64,000 bases of DNA from Jannaschia maritima (GTDB lineage: Bacteria; Pseudomonadota; Alphaproteobacteria; Rhodobacterales; Rhodobacteraceae). Positions 8,749 through 16,638 of the stretch are shown piece after piece (the stretch's first letter is position 1; the number at the start of each line of letters is the position of its first letter). Location of the stretch: positions 20,717-84,716 of the forward strand of contig NZ_JARGZA010000017.1 of the NCBI RefSeq assembly GCF_030973515.1, in the 5' to 3' direction. Made by a program: the position numbers and the translations under genes. A model generated the notes under the pieces. The model had not been told where the DNA came from, did not search any database, and saw only the letters and a list, made by a program, of their open reading frames with translations.

Positions 8749-9636
8749 TCATGCCGCCGGCCAGCGCTGGGCCCAGTCCTTCAGGAAGGCGGTGATCGTC
8801 TGGACCTTCGCCGTGCGGTGCAGGTCCACGTGGGTCACGAGCCACAGTTGGCTGTTCCATTCGTCCCGCGGGCCGAACACCTGGACCACGTCGTCGTGCC
8901 CGTCCTCGACCCAGGTGGTCGAGAAGCCGATTCCCAGGCCCGCGTGGATCGCGGGGCGGGCCGACACGATCTGGTTGACGCGGAAGGTGATGTTCCGCGC
9001 CGGCACGTTCTCGTTCAGCCACCGGAAGAAGGGCGCGCGCGGCGCCTCCTCCGTGGAGCCGATGAAGTGGTGGTCGCCCACGTCCTCCAGCGAAAGGGGC
9101 ATCCCGTGCGCTTCCACGTACCCGCGCGACGCGTAGAGCGCGAAGCCCTGGCGATAGAACTTCTGCACCACGTTGTCGGGCTGTTCGGGCGGCGCGCCCG
9201 CGCGGATCGCCAGATGCGCCTCGCCGTATTCCAGCCGCAGCACCCGCTCGTCCGTCAGGAACTTCATGCTGATCTCGGGATGCGCCTTCCGAAAGGCCGC
9301 CAGGGCGGGGGTCAGCAGCGGGGCCAGCACCGCAAGCGACGTCACGGTCAGCTCGCCCGTCACCTGGTCGCCGCGCCCCTTGATGCGGCTGGCCAGCTGG
9401 CTCAGCTGGTCGTCGGTGCGCTTGGCCACGCTCAGCAGGTCCTGACCGGCTTCCGTGGCCGTATAGCCGCGGGCGTGGCGCTGGAACAGCTTCGCGCCCA
9501 GCTTTCCTTCCAGCGAATCGATATGCCGGATGACGGTGGCGTGGTGGACGCCCAGCGCCTGCGCCGCGCCCGACACGGTGCCCAGCCGGGCGACCTGATA
9601 GGCCGTCCGCACTTCGTCCCAATCGTTGAAGGCCAT
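8749..9636 (-). CDS. LysR-family transcriptional regulator
   Basis: A 295-residue protein with an N-terminal winged HTH (about residues 10-65: GTVSGAAQALGVHHATVIRH, then the LEGKLGAKLFQR wing) and a C-terminal periplasmic-binding-like effector domain (about 90-290). This is the normal LysR layout and length. It is transcribed away from azoR, whose start is about 200 bp distant. LysR regulators typically control such a divergent neighbour, so regulation of the azoreductase gene in response to a quinone or electrophile-like signal is a reasonable inference. The effector is not readable from sequence. Confidence 0.92.
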   Translation of the reverse strand: MAFNDWDEVRTAYQVARLGTVSGAAQALGVHHATVIRHIDSLEGKLGAKLFQRHARGYTATEAGQDLLSVAKRTDDQLSQLASRIKGRGDQVTGELTVTSLAVLAPLLTPALAAFRKAHPEISMKFLTDERVLRLEYGEAHLAIRAGAPPEQPDNVVQKFYRQGFALYASRGYVEAHGMPLSLEDVGDHHFIGSTEEAPRAPFFRWLNENVPARNITFRVNQIVSARPAIHAGLGIGFSTTWVEDGHDDVVQVFGPRDEWNSQLWLVTHVDLHRTAKVQTITAFLKDWAQRWPAA

Positions 9637-9708
9637 CGCCGATCCCCAGGCTCATGACCCCCCGTTCCGGCCGCCCTGATAGACGGGTGGGCCGCGTCTT
9701 ACAACGCC

Positions 9709-9730
9709 TGCGTGCGCGCACCGTGACGCA
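9709..9730. promoter_or_regulatory. Candidate LysR operator between lysR and azoR
   Basis: TGCGT at 9709-9713 and ACGCA at 9726-9730 form a dyad with a 12-nt spacer. Inside it, GTGCGCGCAC at 9712-9721 is itself a perfect 10-bp palindrome. The site lies in the roughly 200-bp divergent intergenic region, about 70 bp from the LysR start, where an autoregulatory LysR site would be expected. High GC makes chance dyads common. Confidence 0.35.
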
Positions 9731-9837
9731 GCCACGCGCCGCACCAGCGCACAGGCCCCGTTCGACGGCGCGAGTGGTCCCCAGCCGGCGGATGGCTAGG
9801 TTCCGCTGCGACTACGAAGCAAACAGGAAACGACACA

Positions 9838-10413
9838 ATGGCCATCCTACGCATCGACAGCTCCGCGAAGACGGAAGGATCCGTCTCGTCGCAACTGCTC
9901 GATCTGATCGAGGCGCGCCTGGACGGCGACGTCACCCGCCGCGATGTCGGCGACAACCCCCTGCCCGTCATCACCGGAACCTGGGTGTCGTCGAACTTCA
10001 CCCCCGCCGAGAAGCGGACGGAGGACCAGAAGAAGGCTTTGGCGGAATCGGATGCCCTGATCGCGGAGATCCAGGCCGCCGACACCCTTCTGATCGCGCT
10101 GCCGGTCTATAACTTCACGGTGCCTGCTGCGTTGAAGGCGTGGATCGACCTCATCTGCCGGGCGGGCGTCACCTTCAAGTACACCGAGAACGGACCGATC
10201 GGCCTGCTCGAAGGCAAGCGCGCCGTCATCGCGATGGCCTCGGGCGGCACGGCGAAGGGCGGGCCGGTGGACTATGCGTCGCCGTACCTGTCGCACATCA
10301 TGAACTTTATCGGCATCACCGACGTCCAGATCGTCGCCGCCGACGGGCAGAGCCAGGACGCCGACGCCGCCATGGCCCGCGCGAAGGAACAGATCGAAGC
10401 CTTGGCCCTGTGA
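9838..10413 (+). CDS. azoR: FMN-dependent NADH:azoreductase / quinone reductase
   Basis: A 191-residue flavodoxin-fold oxidoreductase matching the AzoR family in length and in its conserved blocks: the N-terminal RIDSSAKTEGSVS phosphate-binding region, PVYNFTVPAALKAWIDL, RAGVTFKYTENGPIGLL, and SGGTAKGGPVDYASPYL near the flavin. AzoR enzymes reduce azo dyes in vitro and probably quinones in vivo, using NADH through FMN. AGGAAA precedes the ATG. It is divergent from a LysR regulator, the usual arrangement for electrophile-inducible quinone reductases. A strong hairpin follows the gene. Confidence 0.93.
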   Translation: MAILRIDSSAKTEGSVSSQLLDLIEARLDGDVTRRDVGDNPLPVITGTWVSSNFTPAEKRTEDQKKALAESDALIAEIQAADTLLIALPVYNFTVPAALKAWIDLICRAGVTFKYTENGPIGLLEGKRAVIAMASGGTAKGGPVDYASPYLSHIMNFIGITDVQIVAADGQSQDADAAMARAKEQIEALAL

Positions 10414-10423
10414 GGTCCGGCGA

Positions 10424-10458
10424 GGTCCGCGCCCCCCCGGATGCGAGGGGCGCGGACC
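10424..10458 (+). terminator. Strong hairpin after azoR
   Basis: GGTCCGCGCCCC at 10424-10435 pairs perfectly with GGGGCGCGGACC at 10447-10458 (12-bp stem, 11-nt loop). It starts 11 nt after the azoR stop. The U-tract is absent, which is common in this GC-rich group; termination or transcript-end protection is likely. Confidence 0.6.
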
Positions 10459-10481
10459 CGATTGACCCGTCGTCGATCGTG

Positions 10482-10503
10482 GTTGACCCTACGCTGCGTC
10501 AAC
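10482..10503. promoter_or_regulatory. Dyad upstream of the second VPLPA-CTERM gene
   Basis: GTTGAC at 10482-10487 and GTCAAC at 10498-10503 are inverted with a 10-nt spacer and end 13 bp before the ATG at 10517. TTGACC also occurs at 10462-10467, so the TTGAC element is present three times counting orientation. It may be an operator covering a promoter; no good -10 element was identified. Confidence 0.35.
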
Positions 10504-10516
10504 GAAAGGGTTTCCC

Positions 10517-11182
10517 ATGGTCAGATCGTTCCTCGCCGTCTCGGTGCTCGCCGTCCTGCCGATCGCCGCGCAGGCCGACATCGTCCGCTCGTTCGATGTC
10601 GTCGTCACCGGCAGCCCCCAGGCCGCGCCCGGCAATGCCGTGTTTCCGCCGGTCGGCGCTACGGGCTCCGTCGGGTTCTCGCTCGCCAATCCGTTCGATC
10701 CATCCGCGCCTTTGCCGGACGATTATCCGCTCGATCCCGTCCCCACGAACTTCCTGTCCTTCGGTATCGGATTGGGGCCCGCCGTGACCTCCGGTACGTT
10801 CTCGCCCGATCCGTTCGGATCCAGCGGCGGGTTCGGTCTGTCCGGGACGGGGTTGTCCCTATCGGGCTTCGGTTTCGCGGACCTGCTCGATCCCGGAACG
10901 GTCCTGACCTTCCCTGGCGATCAGTTCGGCGGCTTCCGGATCGAGTTCGGCCAGCCGCAGGCATCCAGGCCCGCCACCCTGGGCGCCCTGCGCGATGCGA
11001 TCGATTCGACGGGAACCACCATCTCGTTGGGCAGCATCGCCTTCCAGGACGGCGACACGGGCGACTTCTACGACGTCTCCTTCGCCTCCCCCGCCTCGGT
11101 GGTGATACCGCTGCCCGCGGCGTCATGGCTGCTGCTGGCGGGCCTGGGGGCGTTGGCCGCCGGCGCCCGCCGGCGCGGCTGA
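10517..11182 (+). CDS. VPLPA-CTERM sorting-domain surface protein
   Basis: A 221-residue protein with a signal peptide (ends AQADI, about residue 21) and a Gly/Ser/Pro/Phe-rich middle that includes FGSSGGFGLSGTGLSLSGFG. The C-terminal sorting signal is VVIPLPAASW, then LLLAGLGALAAG, then ARRRG. This is the same tripartite VPLPA-CTERM signal as in the protein at 1880, but the central regions are unrelated at first sight. It is presumably processed by a trans-encoded exosortase and delivered to the cell surface. AAAGGG precedes the ATG. No recognised domain in the middle; the composition suggests a beta-rich extracellular protein. Confidence 0.85.
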   Translation: MVRSFLAVSVLAVLPIAAQADIVRSFDVVVTGSPQAAPGNAVFPPVGATGSVGFSLANPFDPSAPLPDDYPLDPVPTNFLSFGIGLGPAVTSGTFSPDPFGSSGGFGLSGTGLSLSGFGFADLLDPGTVLTFPGDQFGGFRIEFGQPQASRPATLGALRDAIDSTGTTISLGSIAFQDGDTGDFYDVSFASPASVVIPLPAASWLLLAGLGALAAGARRRG

Positions 11183-11454
11183 GCCGGTCACGCGCCGGGG
11201 CGCGCTTCGGCGCGGCGGGACGTCGCGCCGCCCTCCCGGAGCCTCGCATCGCCCCTGCCGCGCGGCATGCCGCGACGCGCGGAAGGGGCATCGCCGCTCG
11301 CTTCGTTCGACAGGTCGGGGCCGCATCGCCGACGGCCCCCACCCGACGTCACGCGATGGACCGCGATTTTTACCCACGCGCACGGAACGCCGCCGCCCCC
11401 GTCCCGCGTTGGTCCCCCGATCCGCACGGACACCCCCGTCACAGGAACGATGCC

Positions 11455-11937
11455 ATGCCCCACTCGCCGTTCGACCAGACCCGTCACGCCACCGCCGCCG
11501 CCCTCCTGCCCGCCGCGCTGATGGCCGAGACGTCCGCGCGCCTCGCCTCCGTCGCCGCGAGCAACGCGAAGGCCGCCCTCGACGTCTGGACCGCCTGGAC
11601 CACGCCGATGGCCCCGACCCCCGCCCAGACGCGGCCCCCCGTCGAGCCGCCCGCACCCGACGCGGCGTCCGAGGCCGGGGGGGACCCTGCCATGACCGAT
11701 GCCGGTCCCACCGTCGCGGACGACGACCCCGTCGCGACGGACGCGGACCTGGCCGACCTGCGCGCGATCGACGGCACGCTGACCGCCGCCGACGCCATCG
11801 CCGCGCCCGCGGAACCCGCCCCCGACATCCACGCGGCCTTCGCCGACGCCGGGGCCGACGTGGCCGAGCAGGCCACCGGCCAGGCGCCGCGATCGCTGGA
11901 CCAGATGTTGCCCGCCAACGAACACCCCGCCGAATGA
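11455..11937 (+). CDS. Hypothetical Ala/Asp-rich protein
   Basis: A 160-residue open frame with an AGGAA-type ribosome binding site before ATG 11455. The first ~55 residues are Ala-rich and likely helical (ATAAALLPAALMAETSARLA, then NAKAALDVWTAWTTPM). The rest is acidic, Ala/Pro-rich and probably disordered. The helical start vaguely recalls phasin-like or granule-associated proteins of this group, but I do not recognise a family. It is separated from ffh by about 260 bp that carry a candidate promoter. Frame assignment rests on codon pattern and the ribosome binding site, so it is less certain than its neighbours. Confidence 0.55.
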   Translation: MPHSPFDQTRHATAAALLPAALMAETSARLASVAASNAKAALDVWTAWTTPMAPTPAQTRPPVEPPAPDAASEAGGDPAMTDAGPTVADDDPVATDADLADLRAIDGTLTAADAIAAPAEPAPDIHAAFADAGADVAEQATGQAPRSLDQMLPANEHPAE

Positions 11938-12011
11938 GCGCGGGGCAAGGCGGGCACGACGCCGCCGGGGGCGGGTTCCCCACCTCCCCGCCCCCGGTCC
12001 GGCCCCTTTCC

Positions 12012-12040
12012 TTGACAGCACCCTCCCGCGCGCCGTAAGG
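12012..12040 (+). promoter_or_regulatory. Candidate sigma-70 promoter of the ffh cluster
   Basis: A perfect TTGACA at 12012-12017 is followed after 17 bp by GTAAGG at 12035-12040. The -10 is poor, as is common in Rhodobacteraceae housekeeping promoters with a consensus -35. It lies about 160 bp upstream of the ffh ATG, in a stretch with no gene. Confidence 0.45.
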
Positions 12041-12196
12041 CCGCGCCCGACACCCCGGAAGCCCCGCGCTTTCCGGTCCCAGGCCCCATGCCGGGATCGC
12101 CCTCCGCCAGCGCGTCGCGCCCGCGGGGGCCGCTTCGGTTTGGGGCAGGCGACGTCGACCCCCATATCGGGGCCACCGAAGGAAAGGATGCGACCC

Positions 12197-13684
12197 ATGT
12201 TCGAGACCCTCTCCGACCGTCTCGGCGGCGTCTTCGACCGCCTGACCAAGCAGGGCGCGCTGTCCGAGGACGACGTCCGGACGGCCATGCGCGAGGTCCG
12301 GGTGGCGCTTCTGGAAGCCGACGTCTCGCTGCCCGTGGCCCGCGACTTCGTGAAGAAGGTCACCGCGAAGGCCACCGGCGCCGCCGTCACCAAGTCGATC
12401 ACGCCGGGCCAGCAGGTCGTCAAGATCGTCCACGACGAGTTGCAGGCGATCCTGACCGGCGACGACGACCCGGGCCGCCTGAAGATCGACAATCCCCCCG
12501 CCCCCATCCTGATGGTCGGCCTGCAAGGGGGCGGCAAGACGACGACGACCGCCAAGATCGCGAAGCGCCTGAAGGACCGCGACGGCAAGAAGGTCCTGAT
12601 GGCCTCGCTCGACGTGAACCGCCCCGCGGCGATGGAGCAGCTCGCCATCCTGGGCACCCAGATCGGCGTGGACACGCTGCCCATCGTGATGGGCCAGCGC
12701 CCCGTCGACATCGCCAAGCGCGCCAAGCAGCAGGCCGCCCTGGGCGGCTACGACGTCCTGTTCCTGGACACCGCCGGGCGCCTTCAGATCGACCAAACGC
12801 TGATGGACGAGGTGGAGCAGGTCCGCGACGTGGCCCAGCCGCGCGAAACGCTGCTCGTGGTCGACGGCCTGACCGGCCAGGTCGCCGTGGAGGTCGCGCA
12901 GGAGTTCGACGCCCGCGTGGGCGTTTCCGGCGTCGTGCTGACCCGCATGGACGGCGACGGCCGCGGCGGCGCGGCCCTGTCCATGCGCGCCGTGACCGGC
13001 AAGCCCATCCGCTTCGTGGGCCTGGGCGAGAAGATGGACGCCCTGGAGGAGTTCGACCCCAGCCGCATCGCGGGCCGCATCCTGGGCATGGGCGACATCG
13101 TGGCCCTGGTCGAGAAGGCCCAGGCGACCTTGGAGGTCGAGGCCCAGGAACGCATGATGAAGCGGTTCGGCAAGGGTCTGTTCAATATGAACGACCTGAA
13201 GGGCCAGCTGCAGCAGATGCAGAAGATGGGCGGCATGGAAGGCATGATGTCCATGATGCCCGGCATGGGAAAGATGCGGAAGGCGATGGACGGGTCGGGC
13301 ATCGACGACCGCATCCTGGCCCGCCAGATCGCCCTGATCGATTCCATGACGAAGAAGGAGCGTGCGAACCCCGCGATCCTGCAGGCCAGCCGCAAGAAGC
13401 GCATCGCCGCCGGCGCGGGCCTCTCCGTGCAGGAGCTGAACCAGCTCGTGAAGATGCAGCGCCAGATGGGCGACATGATGAAGAAGATGGGCAAGGGCGG
13501 GATGCTCAAGAAGGCCATGGCCATGATGGGCGGCAAGGGCGCCGCCGGCATGGACCCGTCCCAGATGGACCCCGCCCAGTTGGAGGCCGCGGCCCGCCAG
13601 ATGGGCAGCCTGAAGATGCCCGGCCTGGGCGGCCCCGGCGGCGTCACCCTGCCCGCGGGCTTCGGGGGGATGAAGAAGAAGTGA
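12197..13684 (+). CDS. ffh: Signal recognition particle protein Ffh
   Basis: The GTPase subunit of the signal recognition particle; with 4.5S RNA it delivers nascent membrane proteins to FtsY. The 495-residue product has the N domain, the G domain (P-loop GLQGGGKTTTTAK, DTAGR, TRMDGD, then GLGEKMDALEEFDP) and a C-terminal methionine-rich M domain with MQKMGGMEGMMSMMPG-like helices. The start MFETLSDRLGG at 12197 is the conserved family start, with AGGAAAGG upstream. It heads the long plus-strand cluster that continues with acetyltransferases, chorismate mutase and ribosomal protein genes. Confidence 0.97.
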   Translation: MFETLSDRLGGVFDRLTKQGALSEDDVRTAMREVRVALLEADVSLPVARDFVKKVTAKATGAAVTKSITPGQQVVKIVHDELQAILTGDDDPGRLKIDNPPAPILMVGLQGGGKTTTTAKIAKRLKDRDGKKVLMASLDVNRPAAMEQLAILGTQIGVDTLPIVMGQRPVDIAKRAKQQAALGGYDVLFLDTAGRLQIDQTLMDEVEQVRDVAQPRETLLVVDGLTGQVAVEVAQEFDARVGVSGVVLTRMDGDGRGGAALSMRAVTGKPIRFVGLGEKMDALEEFDPSRIAGRILGMGDIVALVEKAQATLEVEAQERMMKRFGKGLFNMNDLKGQLQQMQKMGGMEGMMSMMPGMGKMRKAMDGSGIDDRILARQIALIDSMTKKERANPAILQASRKKRIAAGAGLSVQELNQLVKMQRQMGDMMKKMGKGGMLKKAMAMMGGKGAAGMDPSQMDPAQLEAAARQMGSLKMPGLGGPGGVTLPAGFGGMKKK

Positions 13685-13703
13685 CGTATGCCATAGGCAT
13701 ACG
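13685..13703 (+). terminator. Hairpin abutting the ffh stop codon
   Basis: CGTATGCC (13685-13692) and GGCATACG (13696-13703) form a perfect 8-bp stem with a 3-nt ATA loop, starting at the first base after the ffh stop. No U-tract follows. It may attenuate readthrough into the acetyltransferase array or protect the ffh 3' end; a DNA-level binding site is also possible. Confidence 0.45.
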
Positions 13704-13973
13704 CAGCCCGGGCCCGACCCGGGGCCTCCCGCCACTCGGTACGACGTTGCCGCCGAAGCGTGACGCAATGATTAGAGGCAATGGCCCGGTGCGCGTGCCG
13801 CAGGCACGCAGGGCCAGCGCCGGACCGTCCCGCGGTCTGGCGCTTCTGCGACGTTGCACACCCGCACAGGGGTTCGGATGCACGCGGCGCCATAAACGAT
13901 CAAGCCACAACCGTTTCGGCGCCATCCCCCGGTCCGCCGCTGGCCCTGCTCAGCGCATTGGGGGCCCATCCGC

Positions 13974-14462
13974 ATGATCCCCACCCTCACCACCCCCCGC
14001 CTGACGCTCCGCGCCCAGACCATGGCCGACTGGCCCTCCTACCGCGACTTCTACCGCGAGCAAGCCGCGGCCGACGGCGAAGACTTCGACCCCCGCCGCG
14101 CCTGGACCCTGTTCGCAAGCGACATCGGCCATTGGGCCCTGCACGGCTTCGGCTGGCTCATCCTCGACGACGGCACCGGCGCGGTCGGCGCCTGCGGCAT
14201 CCACCACCCGCCCCAACACGCGGACGTGGAGATCGGGTGGAACACCTTCGCCGCAGCCCGCGGCAAGGGCTACGCCCCCGAAGCCGCGACTCGCGTGCTG
14301 GAATGGGGCCGCGGCCTGATCGGCGGCGACACCAGGCTGGTCAGCTACATCACCCGGGGCAACGCCGCCTCCGAAGCCGTGGCCCGCAAGATCGGCGCGG
14401 CCGATACCGGCACCGCGTCCGACCACAGCGCGACCTGCAACGTGTGGGAGCATCTGTCGTGA
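13974..14462 (+). CDS. GNAT acetyltransferase, array member 1
   Basis: A 162-residue RimJ/RimL-type GNAT protein. It opens with the array signature TLTTPRLTLRAQ, has the EIGW beta-4 block, and the acetyl-CoA pyrophosphate loop ARGKGYAPEAA (motif A, R-x-x-G-x-A). Motif B is NAASEAVARKIGA. Such enzymes transfer acetyl from acetyl-CoA to an amine, either a protein N-terminus or a small molecule; the acceptor cannot be read here. It is the first of eight consecutive paralogues. Its stop overlaps the GTG of member 2 by 4 bp (GTGA), implying translational coupling. Confidence 0.9.
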   Translation: MIPTLTTPRLTLRAQTMADWPSYRDFYREQAAADGEDFDPRRAWTLFASDIGHWALHGFGWLILDDGTGAVGACGIHHPPQHADVEIGWNTFAAARGKGYAPEAATRVLEWGRGLIGGDTRLVSYITRGNAASEAVARKIGAADTGTASDHSATCNVWEHLS

Positions 14463-14962
14463 TCCCCACCCTCGCCACCACCCGCCTGACCCTGCGCGCG
14501 CCCGCCCTGGCCGATTTCGACGGCTATGCCCGCTTCTACCTGTCGGACGCGGCGCGCACGCTCGACACGCCCGCCGACCGGCGCGCGGCCTGGCGCTACT
14601 TCACGGCCATCGCGGGCCACTGGATCCTCCGCGATTTCGGCTGGTGGATGGTGGACGACGGCACGGGGGCCGTGGGCTTCTGCGGCGTCCACTATCCGCC
14701 CACCCACCCCGAACCCGAACTGGGCTGGGTGATCTATCCCTCGGCCCAGCGCCGGGGCTATGCACTGGAGGCCGCCACCGCCGCCCGCGCCTGGTGGCAC
14801 GAACGGGGCAATCGCCGCCTGTCCAGCAACATCGCCTTCGGCAACGACGCGTCCATCGCACTGGCCCGCCGCATGGGCTGCACCACCGACGGCGCGCCGC
14901 TCGCCCACTACCCCAAGGGCAGCGCATGGATTCACCCCGCCCCGGCGGAGGTCGCGGCATGA
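14459..14962 (+). CDS. GNAT acetyltransferase, array member 2
   Basis: A 167-residue GNAT protein beginning at GTG 14459 within the stop of member 1; the start matches the shared IPTLATTRLTLRAP opening. The ELGWVIY block and motif A QRRGYALEAA are intact, and motif B is NDASIALARRMGC. It resembles member 1 most closely in the DDGTGAVGFCGVH region, suggesting a direct duplication. Its last codons (HPAPAEVAA) are identical to those of member 3. It ends in a 4-bp ATGA overlap with the next gene. Substrate unknown. Confidence 0.9.
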   Translation: MIPTLATTRLTLRAPALADFDGYARFYLSDAARTLDTPADRRAAWRYFTAIAGHWILRDFGWWMVDDGTGAVGFCGVHYPPTHPEPELGWVIYPSAQRRGYALEAATAARAWWHERGNRRLSSNIAFGNDASIALARRMGCTTDGAPLAHYPKGSAWIHPAPAEVAA

Positions 14963-15495
14963 TCGACCTTGCCGACCACATGCCGACGCTTACGACGGAC
15001 CGCCTGACCCTGCGCGCACCCCGCCCCGCGGACTTCGACGCCTATGCCAACTTCGCTGCCAGCGACCGCGCAACCGGCGTCGGCGGCCCCCACCCCCGAT
15101 GGCAGGCCTGGCGCAGCTTCGCGCAACTCTGGGGCCACTTCGCCCTGCGCGGCTACACCCGCTTCACCGTCACCCGCACGGGCGCGGACGACGAGCCCCT
15201 GGGACTGATCGGACCCTATCACCCGGTCGAATGGCCCGAAGCCGAACTCGCCTGGTCCGTCTATGCCCCCGCCGAAGGCCAAGGCATCGCGTTCGAGGCC
15301 GCGATCGCCGTCCGCCGCCACGTCTACGACGATCTGGGCTGGCCCACCGCCATCAGCGTATGCGAGGCCGACAACCCCCGCACCGTCGCCCTGGCGAAGC
15401 GTCTGGGCTGCACGCCCGACGGCACGTTCGACCACCCCGGCTACGGAACCATGCCCATCTGGCGCCACCCCGCCCCCGCGGAGGTCGCGGCATGA
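14959..15495 (+). CDS. GNAT acetyltransferase, array member 3
   Basis: A 178-residue GNAT protein (MPTLTTDRLTLRAPRPADF opening after a short leader). The beta-4 block is ELAWSVY; motif A is AEGQGIAFEAA, with Glu in place of the usual first Gln/Arg; motif B is NPRTVALAKRLGC. The GVGGPHPR segment near residue 40 is a feature shared by members 3-8. It ends in the same HPAPAEVAA tail as member 2 and overlaps member 4 by 4 bp (ATGA). It is a probable N-acetyltransferase of the RimJ/RimL branch; acceptor unknown. Confidence 0.9.
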   Translation: MIDLADHMPTLTTDRLTLRAPRPADFDAYANFAASDRATGVGGPHPRWQAWRSFAQLWGHFALRGYTRFTVTRTGADDEPLGLIGPYHPVEWPEAELAWSVYAPAEGQGIAFEAAIAVRRHVYDDLGWPTAISVCEADNPRTVALAKRLGCTPDGTFDHPGYGTMPIWRHPAPAEVAA

Positions 15496-16040
15496 CCGCC
15501 CACGCATTCACGTCGACCACCCCGGTCCCCATCGGCCGCTTCGGTCCGCCCCGCGCGGCGCCCGTCATCACGACCGACCGCCTGCGGCTCGACGGCCTGA
15601 CCCGCGACGACTGGCCCGCCTACCACGACCTGATGACGGGCCCCCGGGCGAAGCACATGGGCGGTCCGCTGGACCTGCCGGAAGCCTGGGGTTGGTTCTG
15701 CTCCGACCATGCGGGCTGGTCGTTGGGCGGCGCGGGATCGCTCGCCATCCGCCACGGCGACGACACCGTGGGCGAGGTGTCGTTGAACGACCTGCCCTAC
15801 TTCCCCGAACCCGAACTAGGCTGGATGGTCTATGACGGCCACGAAGGGCAGGGCTACGCCACCGAAGCGGCCCGCGCCGTGCTGGATTGGTTAGCCGCGA
15901 ACCACCGTCCCCCGACGCTGGTCAGCTACACCGACCCGGACAACGCGGCGTCCATCGCCGTGGCGCGCCGCCTGGGCGCGACCCTGGACGCCGGCGCCCC
16001 CACCCCCGAGGACGGCGACCTGTGTTGGAGGCATTGGTGA
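15492..16040 (+). CDS. GNAT acetyltransferase, array member 4
   Basis: A 182-residue GNAT protein with a longer N-terminal leader (about 25 residues) before VITTDRLRLDGL. It has the MGGPLDLPEAW segment, ELGWMVY, motif A HEGQGYATEAA and motif B NAASIAVARRLGA, all as expected for a functional fold. The ATG at 15492 lies in the ATGA overlap with member 3. The stop is followed after 4 nt by the start of member 5. Same branch as its neighbours; substrate unknown. Confidence 0.9.
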   Translation: MTAHAFTSTTPVPIGRFGPPRAAPVITTDRLRLDGLTRDDWPAYHDLMTGPRAKHMGGPLDLPEAWGWFCSDHAGWSLGGAGSLAIRHGDDTVGEVSLNDLPYFPEPELGWMVYDGHEGQGYATEAARAVLDWLAANHRPPTLVSYTDPDNAASIAVARRLGATLDAGAPTPEDGDLCWRHW

Positions 16041-16044
16041 CGAC

Positions 16045-16638
16045 ATGACCCATCCCCGCGACATCCCCGTCACGGCGCCCGCCGCGACCCTGGCCGCCAC
16101 CCTGTCGCGTGGCATCCCCGTGCTGGAAACGGCGCGCACCCGCCTGCGCGCGCCGCATCTGACCGACTTCGACACGCTCCACGCCATCATGTCGTCGTCG
16201 CGCGGGATCCATGCGGGCGGCCCCAACGGCCCGGCGGACACCTGGCACGACTTCGCGGGCGCCACCGCCACCTGGCTCCTGCGCGGCCACGGCCTGTGGA
16301 CCGTCGAGACCACGGACGGCCAGGTCGCGGGCTTCGTCCAGATCTCGACCGAACCCGACGACCTGGAGCACGAGCTGGGCTTCCTGTTCACCGCCGCCCA
16401 CGAAGGGCAGGGCCTGGCGGAGGAAGCCGCCACCGCCGCGCGCCACTGGGCCTGGTCCACCCTGCGCCTGCCGTCGCTCGTCAGCTACGTCGCGGTGGGC
16501 AACGACCGCGCCGAGCGCCTGATGCACCGCATGGGCGCGGATGCCGACGGCCTGATGCACGACGACCGCGTGACCGTGTGGCGTCACCTCCCGCCCGCGC
16601 CGGAGGAGGACGAGGGTTCCCAACGGAGCGCCGCATGA
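16045..16638 (+). CDS. GNAT acetyltransferase, array member 5
   Basis: A 197-residue GNAT protein with a ~27-residue leader before VLETARTRLRAPHLTDF. It shows AGGPNGPADTW, HELGFLF, motif A HEGQGLAEEAA and motif B NDRAERLMHRMGA. It differs from its neighbours in an acidic C-terminal tail (PEEDEGS). Both ends fit the polycistronic layout: a 4-nt gap before and a 4-bp ATGA overlap with member 6 after. Acceptor specificity is not readable. Confidence 0.9.
   Translation: MTHPRDIPVTAPAATLAATLSRGIPVLETARTRLRAPHLTDFDTLHAIMSSSRGIHAGGPNGPADTWHDFAGATATWLLRGHGLWTVETTDGQVAGFVQISTEPDDLEHELGFLFTAAHEGQGLAEEAATAARHWAWSTLRLPSLVSYVAVGNDRAERLMHRMGADADGLMHDDRVTVWRHLPPAPEEDEGSQRSAA

Noticed and set aside
11123..13768. 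A minus-strand open frame of about 880 codons opposite ffh
   Set aside because: It mirrors the ffh coding strand in very GC-rich DNA, is His/Gly/Leu/Asp-rich without domains, and ffh is certain.
13704..13973. Possible non-coding RNA between the ffh hairpin and the first acetyltransferase
   Set aside because: Several CCCGGG-type self-complementary words occur, but no extended structure, promoter or known SRP RNA signature could be supported.
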